From the NCBI GenBank assembly GCA_049724395.1, contig JAUGWO010000139.1, forward strand, positions 62,001 through 126,000: 64,000 nucleotides of DNA, given 5' to 3'. This DNA is from Spongospora subterranea f. sp. subterranea. Taxonomy: Eukaryota; Endomyxa: Phytomyxea; Phytomyxea; Plasmodiophorida. The position numbers and the translations under genes are program-made. Shown here piece after piece: positions 23,761-36,087 of this stretch. Each line of letters opens with the position of its first letter. The first letter of the stretch is position 1. Below the pieces are notes generated by a model. It was given only the letters and a program-made list of their open reading frames with translations, made no database searches and was not told the DNA's origin.

Positions 23761-24107
23761 TAATCACAACCATCAAATCATAAAAGAGGTTCACATAGGT
23801 CGTCAAGAGCCAAGCTGCTCATGAAAAAAAAAGTGGCATGGGCCGTTCGCCTCACCAAACACAGATCATGTTGTCGTCGTATTGGCGAGTCAATGCACAT
23901 TACCTGAGGAGAGAGACTCGTCGTGTCACGTATGTAGCTCCATCAACGATACTGGAGAAAACCACTGTGTGTAGGTACTTTCTGTTTCACTGTAAATCCC
24001 GCTCTGATGTACAAGGGGGGTATCGTTGCGTGTGTAGCTGGAGCGACCTGAGTCAAGGACCTGTCCCCGGTCTCAACCCCCCTCCCCGTCCCCTTTCCTC
24101 CCTCATA

Positions 24108-27100
24108 ATGCTGATCAGCAGTACGTTTCGCTCATCTATATCGTCACTGTCGGTCATAACGGTTAACATCGGATCCGCTATCGGAAAGGGGCAGAGAAGA
24201 GCAGTCGGAAGCGTGTCTATGCAGTACCCGAACGCGCCCAGGCAAGACTCCCAGGTCGAATATCACGGTCAGTCTGTTCCGGATCCGTATCGATGGCTGG
24301 AAGATATCAATTCGCCTGACACTGAATCATGGTCAAATTCGTGTTTTATGCTGAGTCAATCTAAAATCTCAATGACACTTTATAGGGTGTCGGCTCAAGT
24401 AGCATTGACAGAATCCCATTTCTCCAAAGATGAATACACGGGGCTTGTGAAATCGTTTAAGGAACGCTTGACCGAAGTTTGGAATTATAGGCGTTTTTCT
24501 TCTCCATTTCAACATGGATCAAGGTAACAATGTATAGCGAAGTTTTCTGACTCGCTTGCTAAGTTAATCAGATGGTTTCAGTTTCGCAATTCCGGATTAC
24601 AGAATCAATCTGTTCTTTATATGTTTAAAGACGGTGTTGACTCTGAGGCATCTGTATTGCTTGATCCTAATACACTTTCTACAAATGGTATGTCTCTACC
24701 TTAGTGGCATCTCAACCTTACCCTGATTGCGATTGTCGTCAGGAACAACCGCACTGATGGGCACTGCTTTTTCTGAATGCGGGAGCCTTCTTGCCTACTC
24801 GCTATCGAAATCTGGTTCTGATTGGAGAACTATTCATGTACTGAACGTAGACCAACCCGATTTTCCCACTTCAGACTGCATTGAATGTAATGCTAGCTCA
24901 AACTGAACAACATAAGCTTTTGTTGAATCTACCTTAGGGGTGAAGTTTTCGTCGGTTTCTTGGACGCATGACAATAAGGGTTTTTTTTACTGCCGATATG
25001 AACAGCCGAAATCATCAGGAGAATCACTTGGGTAATGAGTTGTTTGGCACTGTCTTTGAAACCGATGCTGATTGCTGTTTTAGTACTGAAGTTGATGGTA
25101 TGAAAAATCAACTTGTCTATTATCACCACCTTGGGGAAGATCAGACACAAGATACTTTAATTTATAGCGATCCCGAGAACCCCAATTACATGTTTTCCAT
25201 CGAGGTTCAATGATCATTCGCATAAATTTGGTTCTTTCTGAAATCAAACAGGTTTCGAATTGCGGCCAATATTGCATCCTGTCGATTAGCGAATCATGTG
25301 AACCAAAAAACAAGGTCTATATTGGTGGTTTGGACGGGTTTGGTTCCGGCTGCCGTGAGATGTAAACTTTCTTTTTTTATTGACTTTCAAGTCTCTTATA
25401 TATCTTTTCAGCGTTTTCGATAAAGTAATTGACGTCATGGAAAGCGAATATTCGTACTTAACCAACAAAGACTCGAAATTTTACTTTAAGTCTAATGCGC
25501 TTGCTGATCGTTACTCTATCGGCTGCATAGACTTATCTACCCCGAGGTATTTTATTGGCATTTTTGTTGCAGCTTATTTCATAAAGTCGTATTCACTTTT
25601 AGATCTTGGCACGTGATCGTTGCTGAATCTGGTGACGTTCTGGAGTCCGCTGTTCCATGTGGGACTCGTTTCCTGTTTCTCTCGTATCTCCATGACGTTA
25701 GTTCGATGTGCATGATCGTTGACTTGATGGGATCGCAGATTACTCAGCTAGAGCTGCCTAGTGTTGGCCAAATCTCGGTATGATCACTTCCGTTGTTGCG
25801 CATACGCAGCAGCTCATCAACAAGTATTGATATTAGGAAGTTTATGGTCGCCATGATTCTTCAGATGTGTACTATAAATTTACATCATTTATTGATGCTG
25901 GGGTTGTATTTTATCTCAATACGATAACTATGGCTGCAAAAAAGTGGCAGGAAATCGTCGTCCCAGGTATCACTTCCCATCGTATTGGTGCGTTTTTTGA
26001 TTCTGTGTAAATAAGGCCTATTCCCATCAATGTTTTCAACTGAGCAAATATTTTATCAAAGCAACGATGGCACGAAAATTCCGATGTTTTTGATCAAAAA
26101 GTTTGGAAAATTAACAGACAATATATCTCTCGCCAATCGATAAATTTTAGGGCCAACTCGGAGGGAACGCGCCCGACGATTTTGTATGGCTACGGAGGAT
26201 TCAATATCTCGTTGACACCTTCCTTCAGGTGTCTTCGTTTTTTGCAGCCTGCACCCTTATTCACTTTTCGATAGTATTGTTAGACTTATTTTCGTCCAAC
26301 ACTGTAATGCCAATTATGCAATAGCCAACCTTAGAGGAGGTGGAGAATATGGGAAACAATGGCACCAGGCTGGGACGAAGCAATTGTTAGCAAGACCTGT
26401 TATTGCGATTCTGATTCATGCTAACACTGCGGCTTTAGAAAACAAAATGTATTCGATGACTTCATCTCAGCAGGCAGGCATCTGATTGAACGCGGCGAGA
26501 CGCGGCCTGACCAGTTAGCGATTACTGGAGGGTCAAACGGCGGTAAATGTGTGTTCATCGCGATGTTCCATGGTAGTTTACTCTACAGATAGGGCTGCTT
26601 GTGGCTGCATGCTTGAACCAGCAGCCGAGTTTATTTGGATGTGCGGTTGCTCATGTTGGTGTAATGGACATGCTCCGGTTTCATAAGTTCACCATTGGCT
26701 ATGCATGGTACTAGACGCGAACGCAACTTTAAGGTTGCACCATTGAATTCTGAGCTGTTTAGGACATCGGATTATGGTAATCCAGAAGAAAACAAGGAGT
26801 AAGTTGGGCCGTTCCGTCGATGAAATGCTGGAAATTCAGGTTTTCTCTGTCAGTGAGTTTCAGGCGATTTTGGCTTACTCTCCAATCCACAATGTTGGCA
26901 AAAAGGTTTGCCTAATTTTTTTGTGGTAGACAATATCTGAGATATTACTGTAGCAAAGCCCTTACCCTCCTGTTCTTTTATGTACTGCCGATCATGATGA
27001 CCGAGTTGTTCCACTCCATTCATTTAAATTGGCTGCCGAATTGCAACACACTGTAGGAAAACGTCCAAACCAACAAGCGCCTCTTTTGATCCGTATCGAT

Positions 27101-27208
27101 CGCCAATCTGGACATGGCGCAGGTAAACCGTTATCCAAAACAATACAAGAGCACGCTGATGTATTCGCTTTCATCGCAAACTCCCTCAAGGCCAAATATG
27201 TTCCATAA
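24108..27208 (+). CDS. PREP: Prolyl oligopeptidase (peptidase family S9A)
   Basis: Serine peptidase that cuts after proline in short peptides. The N-terminal cap [20 protein letters not shown] is followed across a 48-nt intron (24524-24571) by [18 protein letters not shown], the family's substrate-gate propeller start. Propeller blades run through about 26200. The hydrolase domain shows [11 protein letters not shown] and [18 protein letters not shown]. The nucleophile Ser is in TGGSNGG at 26533-26535, the Asp in [10 protein letters not shown] near 26990 and the His in SGHGAGKP at 27112-27114, so the triad is complete. The gene is split by about a dozen small introns and ends with a TAA at 27206-27208. 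The first ATG at 24108 adds 37 residues ([16 protein letters not shown]...) before the second ATG at 24219. The extension is Ser/Arg-rich and lacks acid residues, so a mitochondrial presequence is possible. Confidence 0.93.
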
Positions 27209-27387
27209 GTGTATCAACGTAAAGACTTCATTAAAACTCTCAAATTTCTTTAAGGGATTTGCCTAATTTGCTGTGCTGGTCTTCGAAATGATTTGCATTG
27301 GCCCCTGAGTTGACTGATGTTGTTGGGGAGACCTGTAAATAACTGAATCGGTCCGTGGAACTGGCTAAACTTATCTGCATTGCCGTA

Positions 27388-28109
27388 ATGACGGTGAAAT
27401 TCACATTATCACCGCTGATTAAGGATGCCGCCAGGGCTGTCCTGTTGCGCGGAGGCGATGATGATTCATTTCGGAAAGTTGTGAACGGGGATGTTGATCG
27501 CATCTCGATCGGTGAACTGAAGAGGTTGACCACGCTCTACCACTCAATAACAAAGGACGAGAACAGTCGATGCTCGTACGTCCATACTATTGTTGCGGGG
27601 TCTGATTTGGTATCAGAATTTCAGCACACTTCTCGCCCCAAGGTTTGAAAATTGTGTAATCGCTAATTACGTCAAGGTTAATGTTTACGGTTGCACATAG
27701 AATGCCGAACTAGAAAACCGCCTACACAGACTCAGGTTAAAACAAGAACAGCTAGAATACGATCAGATGACATCGATCCTAAAGTCGAACGTGCCTGCAA
27801 ATGCTCGGGAGGACGCCATCATGATGAAACGGTCAATATCAATGGGAGTTAACTTGATATTCTCCATGATCACTGCCATGGTATTCGGAACCTTCATTGG
27901 CTCGAAAATGTTCGAGTCAATGGCGTTGGTGAGTTGATTATTTTTTCAAAACTGTTCATCATTGTCGCTGATTGGTTGACTCATAGGCATGCGTTTGTGG
28001 ATTGATTTGCACCGCCTGCATGTTATTAGTTGAGACATGGTTGTTCCTAATTCAAGATGAAAAAGCGCGAGCAAGGTCCAGCGCATATTCACGTAATGGA
28101 TCAGGATGA
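27388..28109 (+). CDS. TMEM199: V-ATPase assembly factor TMEM199 / Vma12
   Basis: ER membrane protein needed for assembly of the V0 sector of the vacuolar proton pump. Three exons: the ATG at 27388 (MTVKFTLSPLIKDAARAVLL), a 59-nt intron at about 27645-27703, then the family signature ENRLHRLRLKQEQLEYDQMT leading into the first transmembrane helix (GVNLIFSMITAMVFGTFI). A 59-nt intron at about 27929-27987 follows, then the second helix CGLICTACMLLVETWLFLI with the conserved Glu near its end, a short basic tail and a TGA at 28107-28109. About 190 residues, a normal length for the family. Both splice junctions lie exactly at conserved blocks. Confidence 0.85.
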
Positions 28110-28328
28110 TATATCTGCACAACGATGCTATTTATTCTCCAATGGTGAACTGAAAATCAACTGATAAACTAAGACAATCGATCACGGGGGAAAAGCGATT
28201 CTGCCAGAAATGATGAACTCTCAACTGATTTTTTCTTTATATTGCTGATGTTGAGGATTGATTATTGGATCACATATACGTGGTCGAGGGGAAGTTGGGG
28301 AAATGATAGTCAGTTTGTGGCCTAATCA

Positions 28329-29539
28329 TCAGGTCTCGTCTCCTTCGTCAGTGATCAGCTCGATCCTGTCCATCAAGAACTCCCCTTCTGACCCGTATAA
28401 CGGTTGATGTCGTTCATTCCACCCCTTTATAAGGTTATGACATTCCTCATCGACAAACTCTACAGCTGTTTGAGCGATCCGATTGGCGGTTTCCGTTTCG
28501 GCCCGTTCAGCCTCAACCATTCCAATCGTATTTTGAACATGTCGAACCTCTTCTCTCGCCTTCAAATGTATCCTTTTCCTCTCGTCCATAAGCTCATCGT
28601 CTCTCGATTCGTTTCTGTATTCCTGCAGCACTCCTTCCATCTCCTTTCCGAACTCGTCATCCCTGTTTATCACGGCCGAATGCCCGTTCATTTCCATGAT
28701 CTGTTCCTTCAATGAATCTCGTTCCAGCTCCATCAGCTCCAGATCTTGCATTAGTTTCGCCATCGCCCGGCCCTGCCTTTCACATTCGTCTTTCCGTTGC
28801 TGCAACGCCCTCCCCATCTTATCATTATCTTCCAATAGTTTCCTTAACGATAAGCTATCAACTCGCCCCTTCTCGTCTGTTCTCTTTCTTATATGATCGA
28901 TCGCTCTGTCATATTCTTCTCCTATTCGCCGTAATATTGCTCCAAGAACTTCATCTTCCTGGATAACCCGATCCAGAATCGTTCTGCTGATATCGAGGCG
29001 TTTCTGTACCGGATCTGGGCACGATATCTCGCTGCATGCAGCCAGACGTTCACACAGTTCCACCTCGAATTTCAGTAGCCCTGATCTGAACTGCTTCTCT
29101 TCCTTGGCAATCGGTGAACGTTTCCGTCCACCCGATCGCCTCTTTGGCTGTTTCGTGCTCAAAATCATTTGGCTTCGAACCGAGCGCAATGTCGCCTCCA
29201 GCAATGATGATTTCGATAACGACTTATTGCGAACGACAGTACTGCTCCCTTGAGGTAATTGCTCCATTGACCGCCGCGAGGGTAGCAGACCCATATTGCG
29301 ACGCCTGGATACCTAAAATGATTTTCAGTTCCATCATAGAAACAGTTTGACGACAAATAATTCACCATCGGTCGATGAGCCGTCAGTTTCTTGTATGGGT
29401 TATTGTCCCACTGAGCGGCGCTGTGTGATCGCTGAATGCTGCGAGAGATTGGGGATGTTGGCAATATCGCCCATGATGATGTTGGGCGTAGACAGGATAC
29501 GGCTGACAAACGGGATGTGTTCGGTGAAGACGACGTCAT
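28329..29539 (-). CDS. TSNAXIP1-like coiled-coil protein
   Basis: The ATG at 29539 opens a Ser/Thr-rich first exon (MTSSSPNTSRLSAVSCLRPT). A 53-nt intron (about 29312-29364) joins to VSRRRNMGLLPSRRSMEQL. The region LLKFEVELCERLAACSEI, then KRLDISRTILDRVIQEDEV and ILRRIGEEYDRAIDHI, has the layout of the translin-associated-factor-X-interacting N-terminal domain: a short helix, then a helix with R-I-F/L-D-I spacing, then an EYD motif. A long coiled coil follows (RKLLEDNDKMGRALQQRKDE, LMQDLELMELERDSLKEQI), ending at 28329. About 390 residues. TSNAXIP1 relatives are linked to cilia and sperm flagella, in keeping with the neighbourhood. Assignment is by motif layout only. Confidence 0.55.
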
Positions 29540-29806
29540 ATTGCTGATGTGGTGATTGAGGGGAAGTTTCGAGGGGAAATTCACTTTAGACCTAACTCTG
29601 AGTACCTAACCAGATCGTGTATTCAGAATTGATCTTCAGTTCAGTCGATGCGGAATCGTTGGTGTAATATTGACAACGATCAGCGGTTTGGTTTATTCGA
29701 ATATATAAAAATATGGGCAAAACTCGCTTCTATTCCAGATATCATATTGACACTTAGACAATAATGAAGAGGAAGAACACCATCTAAAACCAGAATTTCA
29801 GATAAT

Positions 29807-30105
29807 TCAATGATAAATAGAGAAGAAATGGACAGTACGAGTATGAGAAATAATCATAGCGGTAGAAGCAATCCAGAATGTAATGGCGGCTAGAGCTCGT
29901 CCCTGAATGGCTTGAGGTGATCCAGGAATTAGGACAGATATGGTGATATATAGGAGCACATGTCCAGCAGACATGAGCAAGTCGATCCACAATGACCTGG
30001 TTGAAAATTTAATTGATTTCCCACTCGCTGTTAGTAATTGGTGTTCGACCTTGCACTATTGTCTTTCAGTCTGGGTTTAGACATAGCTGACTTCAAAGTT
30101 GACAT
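29807..30105 (-). CDS. Tiny two-helix membrane protein
   Basis: The ATG at 30105 (MSTLKSAMSKPRLKDNSAR) is spliced over a 53-nt intron with a perfect TACTAAC branch site (about 29997-30049) to SLWIDLLMSAGHVLLYITIS. A second hydrophobic helix (ALAAITFWIASTAMII) follows, and the product ends at 29807 after about 81 residues. The basic N terminus suggests it stays cytosolic. Not recognised. The intron quality makes a real gene likely. It may belong to the many small ciliary or ER membrane proteins, but nothing specific shows this. Confidence 0.55.
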
Positions 30106-30236
30106 TTGGCGCTGCCGAAACGATAGTCGCCTTGGTTTAGGATTTGGGCAACCTAACGTAATTAATTCGCGTTTATCCAATGCGGAGGTGGGCTCAATAT
30201 CCCTTCACGATAGTTTAGGTCATAATACGGCCATAG

Positions 30237-30804
30237 TTGCAGTACAAAAATACCTTAATCGATGGTGTTGTGATATTGGTTGAAGTGGACTATACATGTG
30301 GCGGTTCCCACCCCCAAATCCGATCTCACCCACCTCAATCTCACGATCGACAGGTGAATGGCGCTACACTGGTGTACTGCACTGCAGTGTATCGCAATCT
30401 GCCCCTGTTCGTCAATTGTACACTGCATTGCATATCGTGATGCTTGGTAACACTGCAGGCCGTACAGGCCAGCCCGACGTGAAATATCAACCGCTCACTG
30501 TTTGACAATGGACACGAGGGTGATGTTCGGCAATATTTAATGTGGTGCTTGATGATCTCAGTTGCAAGAACTTCACCGATCTGGCAATGTATTACGGGAT
30601 AGATTATTTGTGGTGAAATCAGCAATAAGCTTTGTGATCGTTGATCAACGGTTTCTGTATTATCAGTCGATCGATCACACGGTAATTGCTGATCGGAGCC
30701 TGGGGTCTGGCCAGTATTATCGGCCGGGTCACAATGGTCCGATCATAACCTGCCATCTACACCTGCCCGCCGAGATAAAGTGTACAGGTCGAACAGTGAA
30801 ATAA
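30237..30804 (+). CDS. Hypothetical protein, poorly resolved
   Basis: Two plus-strand stretches look protein-like: LQYKNTLIDGVVILVEVDYT at 30237-30296, followed by a cysteine-containing segment to about 30436, and FVIVDQRFLYYQSIDHTVIA within 30620-30690, running on to a stop at 30804. The exon joins are not clear and no family is recognised. Confidence 0.3.
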
Positions 30805-30867
30805 ACAGGATATTTTTTTGGACACGAGGAAATATCGGGCATTGATCAACGTCTACGACCAGTTCCG

Positions 30868-32187
30868 TTGATGATGGATATAATGGATTCGTTAAAACCG
30901 TCAACAAATAACGACGTCGGCAAGATGAATATCGCCCCTGCTAGAAATAAAGCCACATCAGCTCCACCACCAGAGGATAATGGGTTTTTTGGTGCCTTCC
31001 GTAAAGGGATCTCCAAGCCGATCATGACGTCGATCCCGGGACTGAGCTCAGTTCCAACTGCGAACCCAACAATTATAATACCAGAAGCGGCAATCGCGGC
31101 TCACCCACCGCCGAAGAAACCAATGGATGAAGACGCGAAACGACTACAGCAAGCGATTGATGAGAAGACAATGGCACAGGCTGAGATCGCCCGATTGAGC
31201 GCCGTATTGGCTGAACAATTACAGGAGAGACAGACAACAGAAGAGTTCAAGAAGACGATGGAGGAGATGGAAACGGAATTGACCAAGCTCAGAGCCGATC
31301 ATGCAAAAGCGAAAGATCGGATCGATTATAAACGAGTTGAAGCGAATGAATTGGAGGTTCAGAAGATGAGGGAGACGAATGCGGGTCTGAAAGCGGACGT
31401 GACCAGATTAGGGAATGAGCTGATGGCGATGACTGGCCAGACAACTGCACTACAAGCCGATCATGATAAACTGGTTAGGCAATTAGACGAGGCGTGGAAG
31501 GCGGCGGCTCTATCGGATTCGATGGCGGTCAAGGCGAATGAAGAATTGGAGGAGTTGAAGGCAAAAACAGAGGCAATCACGGCGGAGGCGAATATGGCCA
31601 TTAACGCGCGAGACGCGGCGGTGTCGAAACTTAATATGTCAAGAGAGGCGGTGAAGCTAGAGATGAAAAGGGAGACCGAGAAATTACAGGTGAAGGCGAG
31701 TGAGAAGGAGAAGCAGTTCTTCGCAGAGCTGGATGCAGTGAATAGTGAAAGGAACGCGTTGAGAACACGAGGAGAGTCACTGCAGAAGGCGCTGGATAAA
31801 GCGTTGAGGAAGGTGAATACGGTGGCAGCTGACGAGACGGTAAAATGGGCCGATACCAGACAGAAACTGGAGCAGGAAATAGAGAGGAAGACCAAGAGTT
31901 TGAACGATGCAATCGAGGCGCTACAGACACGAGATACGTCGAGGAAGGCAACGGTTTTATTGACCTTGGAAGCACAAAGGCGGCTACCTCATCTGTCAAC
32001 CGCTGATGTCAAGATCATCGAACAGAATCACGCGTTCCAGTCCATCGCCCAAGAGCTGCTGGAGACGGTTAAAGATCGGGATGCACTGATACAACAGCTG
32101 CGAACCGACAACACCGCTCTTGGAAAGCAACTGATCGAGCTCGATGAGACCGGGTCTAGAGCTAAAAAATATAGTCAATTGCCATGA
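30868..32187 (+). CDS. Single-exon coiled-coil protein
   Basis: An uninterrupted frame of 439 residues, unusual here because most neighbours are intron-rich. Residues 1-90 are Pro/Ser-rich and disordered (TSIPGLSSVPTANPTII). From about residue 88 to the end runs an almost unbroken Ala/Glu/Lys-rich coiled coil (AIDEKTMAQAEIARLSAVLA ... LEQEIERKTKSLNDAIEALQ). The last part, QELLETVKDRDALIQQLRTD, keeps heptad order up to a short basic tail. No catalytic motif. Not recognised. A scaffold or cytoskeletal role is inferred only from the coiled coil. Several ATGs occur at the start; the first at 30868 is used. Confidence 0.7.
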   Translation: MMMDIMDSLKPSTNNDVGKMNIAPARNKATSAPPPEDNGFFGAFRKGISKPIMTSIPGLSSVPTANPTIIIPEAAIAAHPPPKKPMDEDAKRLQQAIDEKTMAQAEIARLSAVLAEQLQERQTTEEFKKTMEEMETELTKLRADHAKAKDRIDYKRVEANELEVQKMRETNAGLKADVTRLGNELMAMTGQTTALQADHDKLVRQLDEAWKAAALSDSMAVKANEELEELKAKTEAITAEANMAINARDAAVSKLNMSREAVKLEMKRETEKLQVKASEKEKQFFAELDAVNSERNALRTRGESLQKALDKALRKVNTVAADETVKWADTRQKLEQEIERKTKSLNDAIEALQTRDTSRKATVLLTLEAQRRLPHLSTADVKIIEQNHAFQSIAQELLETVKDRDALIQQLRTDNTALGKQLIELDETGSRAKKYSQLP

Positions 32188-32581
32188 CCTACCTCAGTAG
32201 AATTACAGGGATCAATATACATGTAGCTGAATACAAATTGTAAACAACAAAAATTGGGTTGTTTTTCAGTCTTCATTTTTGTCGATCAGAAATATACAAT
32301 TGAGATGAGTTCCATTATATCAAACGGAGTTCCTGTTCACGACATTGGTTAGATATGGGATTTAGTAGTCGAGTCTTGTGGTTGCAGTAATTCGTATTAT
32401 GATGATTTTAGAGGATAAAACGCTGAAAAATTAGCTCCAAACAAGCGATTGGCTGGTCTACCTATGGTTAATCCATTCCGGTCGATTGGTAATGATGTAC
32501 TGTACCAATAATAATTGAAGTGAGCTGGCGCTGAAGCAAACCCCTTCTTCACATCCTTTTTTAACTTGTATATTATCATCA

Positions 32582-34543
32582 ATGGCCCCTCCATTTCTAC
32601 CTGGCACATCTATCAACCCTAACCCGGCTCACCATCATCCTCGTACTACCCGATTCGACATCATGCAAGGGCAACGCCTATCCGATCCGTTATCCCATAA
32701 GCTAGTACCTGCGCCTAAGCACACCAACTTATTCGTCTGGAACCAAGAGACGGGCGAATCGCGAAGCCAACACGATCTACACCCTAAACTGCATAATATG
32801 GATGTGACTATGGGCAGAATTCCATCTTGGATAACGTACGATGGCAAAGTTCTTAGGTTCACGGCCTACTTCCGGCAAGCCATTCAGGAAAGCCAGATCG
32901 AAACTCACCGCATCTGCCCGGTCGCGATTCTGTTCTATCTTCAAGACGGAACCATTCGCATCACGGAGACTCGCGAAGACAATAACGGAATGCAGCATGG
33001 CGCAATACTCCAACGACATCGTATGCCGTTATCGGAGACGGGATATGCATACGATGGCGATCACCAGTTCTTATCACCTGAACATATTCGCATCCGACGT
33101 GATCTAACTCTCTACAGTCGGGTGTATCGGGTAGTGGATTGCGATCAATTTACACGACAGTTCTATCTGGATCATCTTAATGTTGATTTGGAGCCGGCTG
33201 AACCTATTCCTGATGATCCGTTCCATCTCAAGATCAAAGCTGCCGCAGCTGCGGTGGAAGCTGGTCGCGGACACGACCATGTTTCTGCACATTATGAATC
33301 AGTTCATGGAAAGCAGCAACGATGGCAGCTGTCGAAATGTCGCCGATTCCTGGAGCAAGATGGCAAAGTGTTACGATTCTGGGCTGTTTGGAAACACGCT
33401 CATCACTCAAGTGAAGATCGTCACCTTGTTGTGCACTTCTTCCTCGCTGATGACACGTGTGAAGTACTGGAGATCGCTCAACCTAATTCTGGGCGTGATC
33501 CATTTCCATCATTGGTTAAACGGCAACGACTAGGAAAACGTGCGGTTGGATATGGTATTGACAATATTGGAGAAGATGTGGCCATCCAAACGACATCGCA
33601 GCGTGATCAGTTCTATACTGCAGTTGATTTTCAAGTCGGCAACGTGATTCGGGTCTTCGGTAGGGACGTTTTGCTGCTGAGAGCGGATCCATTCACGAAG
33701 CAGTATTACTTGGACACATTCGGGATTGAGCTACACGATATGGTCGATGATGCTCGAGAAAATGAACGAGATAAACGCCCGCCTGAACCGGAGTCGGATC
33801 ACGTTGAGCACGAAGATGAGATAGTCACGTCCGCCATCAAAGCTGCGAAATCCGCTCGTGGGAAAATCCCCAGGTCTGTGGAGAAGCAGTTATCGAAATC
33901 TGTGATGCGATTCAAAGCAAGACAAGTATCAGTCCGGCCTGAGGACATTGCCAGAGAATTTGTTATTTCGTTCTTTCCCCTTGACGACACAGTTTCCGTA
34001 TTTGAAAATCCAATACGAAACTCAGGATTTCTCGCCGGGAAAGTAATGATGCTGCGAAATGTCTGCATATATCCATGATGTTCTGATTCTTGTAAACTGT
34101 AGTTTCTGGAGCGATGCATAGTCTACAATCGAGATCAAAAGCGAATCTTCAAGAAGTGCGATTTTAAGATTGGAGCTCGGATCGAGATTCATAGCTTCAT
34201 ATTCGAACTGATTGAAGCAGACTCTCAAACTCACGATCTATTAGAGGGTCATGCACCGAAAGCTAGAACTAAATTCGCAGATGTGCGATCTGTCGTTCTT
34301 GGCCTACGCGGCCTGTTAAAAAACAAGAACACGGCTTTACGGAAAACATTCCGGACATTCGACAACGATAAGGACGGGTATCTATCGCGAGCTGAATTTG
34401 AGAATCTACTGGATGTGTATGGATGGGATCTGGAAACACGTCAGATTGATCAGATCTTCAACGGATACGATCGCGATCAGGACGGGTTCATATCGTTTGA
34501 CGAGTTTTCCGCCGAGGTCGACGTGTGCGGTAATACTCGTTGA
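32582..34543 (+). CDS. EFHC1: EFHC1/Rib72-type protein: three DM10 domains and EF-hands
   Basis: Ciliary microtubule inner protein that sits in the A-tubule lumen of doublets. Two exons: 32582 to about 34040, then a 60-nt intron GTAATG...TGTAG, then 34101-34543. DM10 domain 1 (about residues 80-215) has GKVLRFTAYFRQ, VAILFYLQDGTIRITE and VYRVVDCDQFTRQFY. Domain 2 (about 245-395) has GKVLRFWAVWKH, LVVHFFLADDTCEVLE and FTKQYYLDTFGI. Domain 3 crosses the intron, with FVISFFPLDDTVSVFE and, after the join, FKIGARIEIHSFIFELIEAD. Two canonical calcium loops close the protein: DNDKDGYLSRAEF and DRDQDGFISFDEF. The second ends close to the stop at 34543. Human EFHC1 has the same order. Both loops keep all calcium ligands, so calcium response is likely. 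Confidence 0.92.
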
Positions 34544-34722
34544 CAAGTATCAAACCAGTGATATCGACCCCCGTTTTGTCGAACGTGTTTGAACAATAAA
34601 TGTGATGATGTGGATCGGTCCTATCGCAGATTGTTGATCTCAGTACACACCGTGACGTTACCAGGGTCACGTCATGCTAACTGTTAATTTACCACTCTGG
34701 TGTGAAGATTCACCCGTCCCCT

Positions 34723-35129
34723 ATGAAACGTAGTATTTCTGTTTCTGCTGTTTTACTGTTCTTTATCTGCAACGCTGGCAACTCTAAACCAGATCCACCT
34801 CAAACCTGCATCTCGATTCACTGTCGATCTTGTCGTAGTACTTTTGTTTTCAGGCACGGTGGGCAACACATCTCATATTCATACCCATGAGGCTTGTTCA
34901 TCAGAAAATTGCATTTATGGTTTATACTACTGGTGAGTCTCTGGATGGGCGAGAAGTGCAAATGTTCTACGCTATTCCTAACTCCGTTTTTGACCATTTC
35001 TTGTCAACGCGTCCTCAATACAGAAACGGTTGTTTGATTACTATTGCGATCCGCAACAGTTATCGAGGGTCTGGATATCATGATTTCGGGCCAAATATCA
35101 TGATAAAATTTATTGAGGTCCGGACTTGA
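34723..35129 (+). CDS. Possible secreted protein, exon structure unclear
   Basis: The ATG at 34723 opens a convincing signal peptide (MKRSISVSAVLLFFICNAGN) followed by a cysteine-containing stretch. A short intron ending TTTTCAG at 34854 leads to EACSSENCIYGLYY. A strong donor GTGAGT lies at 34932. A different frame then runs to 35129 with FYAIPNSVFDHFLSTRPQY and IAIRNSYRGSGYHDFGPNI. I could not join these without a stop, so the model is tentative. No family recognised. Confidence 0.3.
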
Positions 35130-35206
35130 ATATTTTCAGAATACAATACTATTGGGCTTTAGTCCCTTAGATTGGCCCTTGGTGCGACAATACGCATCGT
35201 GGTAGA

Positions 35207-35767
35207 TTGGCACGAAACGGGCCTGTTGGATCGCGCTACCTGGGACTCAGGCAAAGAACGACTATGTCTTGCCGAGTCGATCCGTTAGGCAAACGTGCTT
35301 GGAAAGCGAGCGGAATCGGGCTTCAAGAAGGAAGCTTGGGACGCTGCTTCAAAGTTTTCACCGAAACTGGTGCTGAATATAACAGAAATCAGCTCAAATT
35401 TCGAGCTGCTATCGTACAAAATGCTGCATGAGTTTATTCTGACGTTAGTGAGTTATAGTTGAGAAAATATGACATCGTGGTAAAACTGAAGGGTTTGTCC
35501 GGTTTCGGTTGGGATGATGTTCTTCACAAGGCCCTTGCCTCTGACGATGTCTGGGATGGCTACATTGTTGTAAGCCACACAGGCACTTATATGTTGATTG
35601 CTTTGGAAGTGACTTATTGTCCTCTTAAGGCTCATCCTGAAGCGAAGGAATTCCGCCACTCTGGCCTTCCACTGTTTGATTTTGTTGGAAGAACTGTTTT
35701 GTGGACGTTGGGCAACTGGAATGTATTCGGCCACGTTCAGCCAATGTGGTCTCTGATTTTTGGTTGA
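35207..35767 (+). pseudogene. Myb/SANT-like DNA-binding domain protein, left copy
   Basis: Shows the Myb/SANT-like pattern often carried by mobile elements: RAESGFKKEAW, then TGAEYNRNQLKFRAA. A 46-nt intron (35415-35460) leads to KYDIVVKLKGLSGFGWDD, and a 60-nt intron (35570-35629) to AHPEAKEFRHSGLPLFDFVG. The SGFGWDD...VWDGYI...P-A-K-x-FR string is diagnostic of this domain. The first block lies in a shifted frame relative to the second, so the copy is probably dead. Similar domains accompany PIF/Harbinger-type transposases, but no transposase is seen here. Confidence 0.65.
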
Positions 35768-36087
35768 ATCATGCAACTATCATGGTGGTCAATGCCTTAA
35801 AAGTCACTCGTGCCTACGTTTATTCGTCTTCCTGATGAAAATCATATCTGACACCATATCGATTCCAGACCTCCGCGAAGTTTTTCCATACTCTGGAGTC
35901 TCTATAGTCGGTTTGAGCGAAATAAAAGGAAGCTTTGGAGCACACATACGCTGGCCCTGGCTTGGAGATTGTGTAATGAGGAAAACTGGACCCTTTTCAC
36001 AAGATACATCGTCACATGAACTTTCATGCAAGGGCAGGTCGTCCACCATCGCCACCACCGTTAAATCACAGATGAATCCTTCAGACA

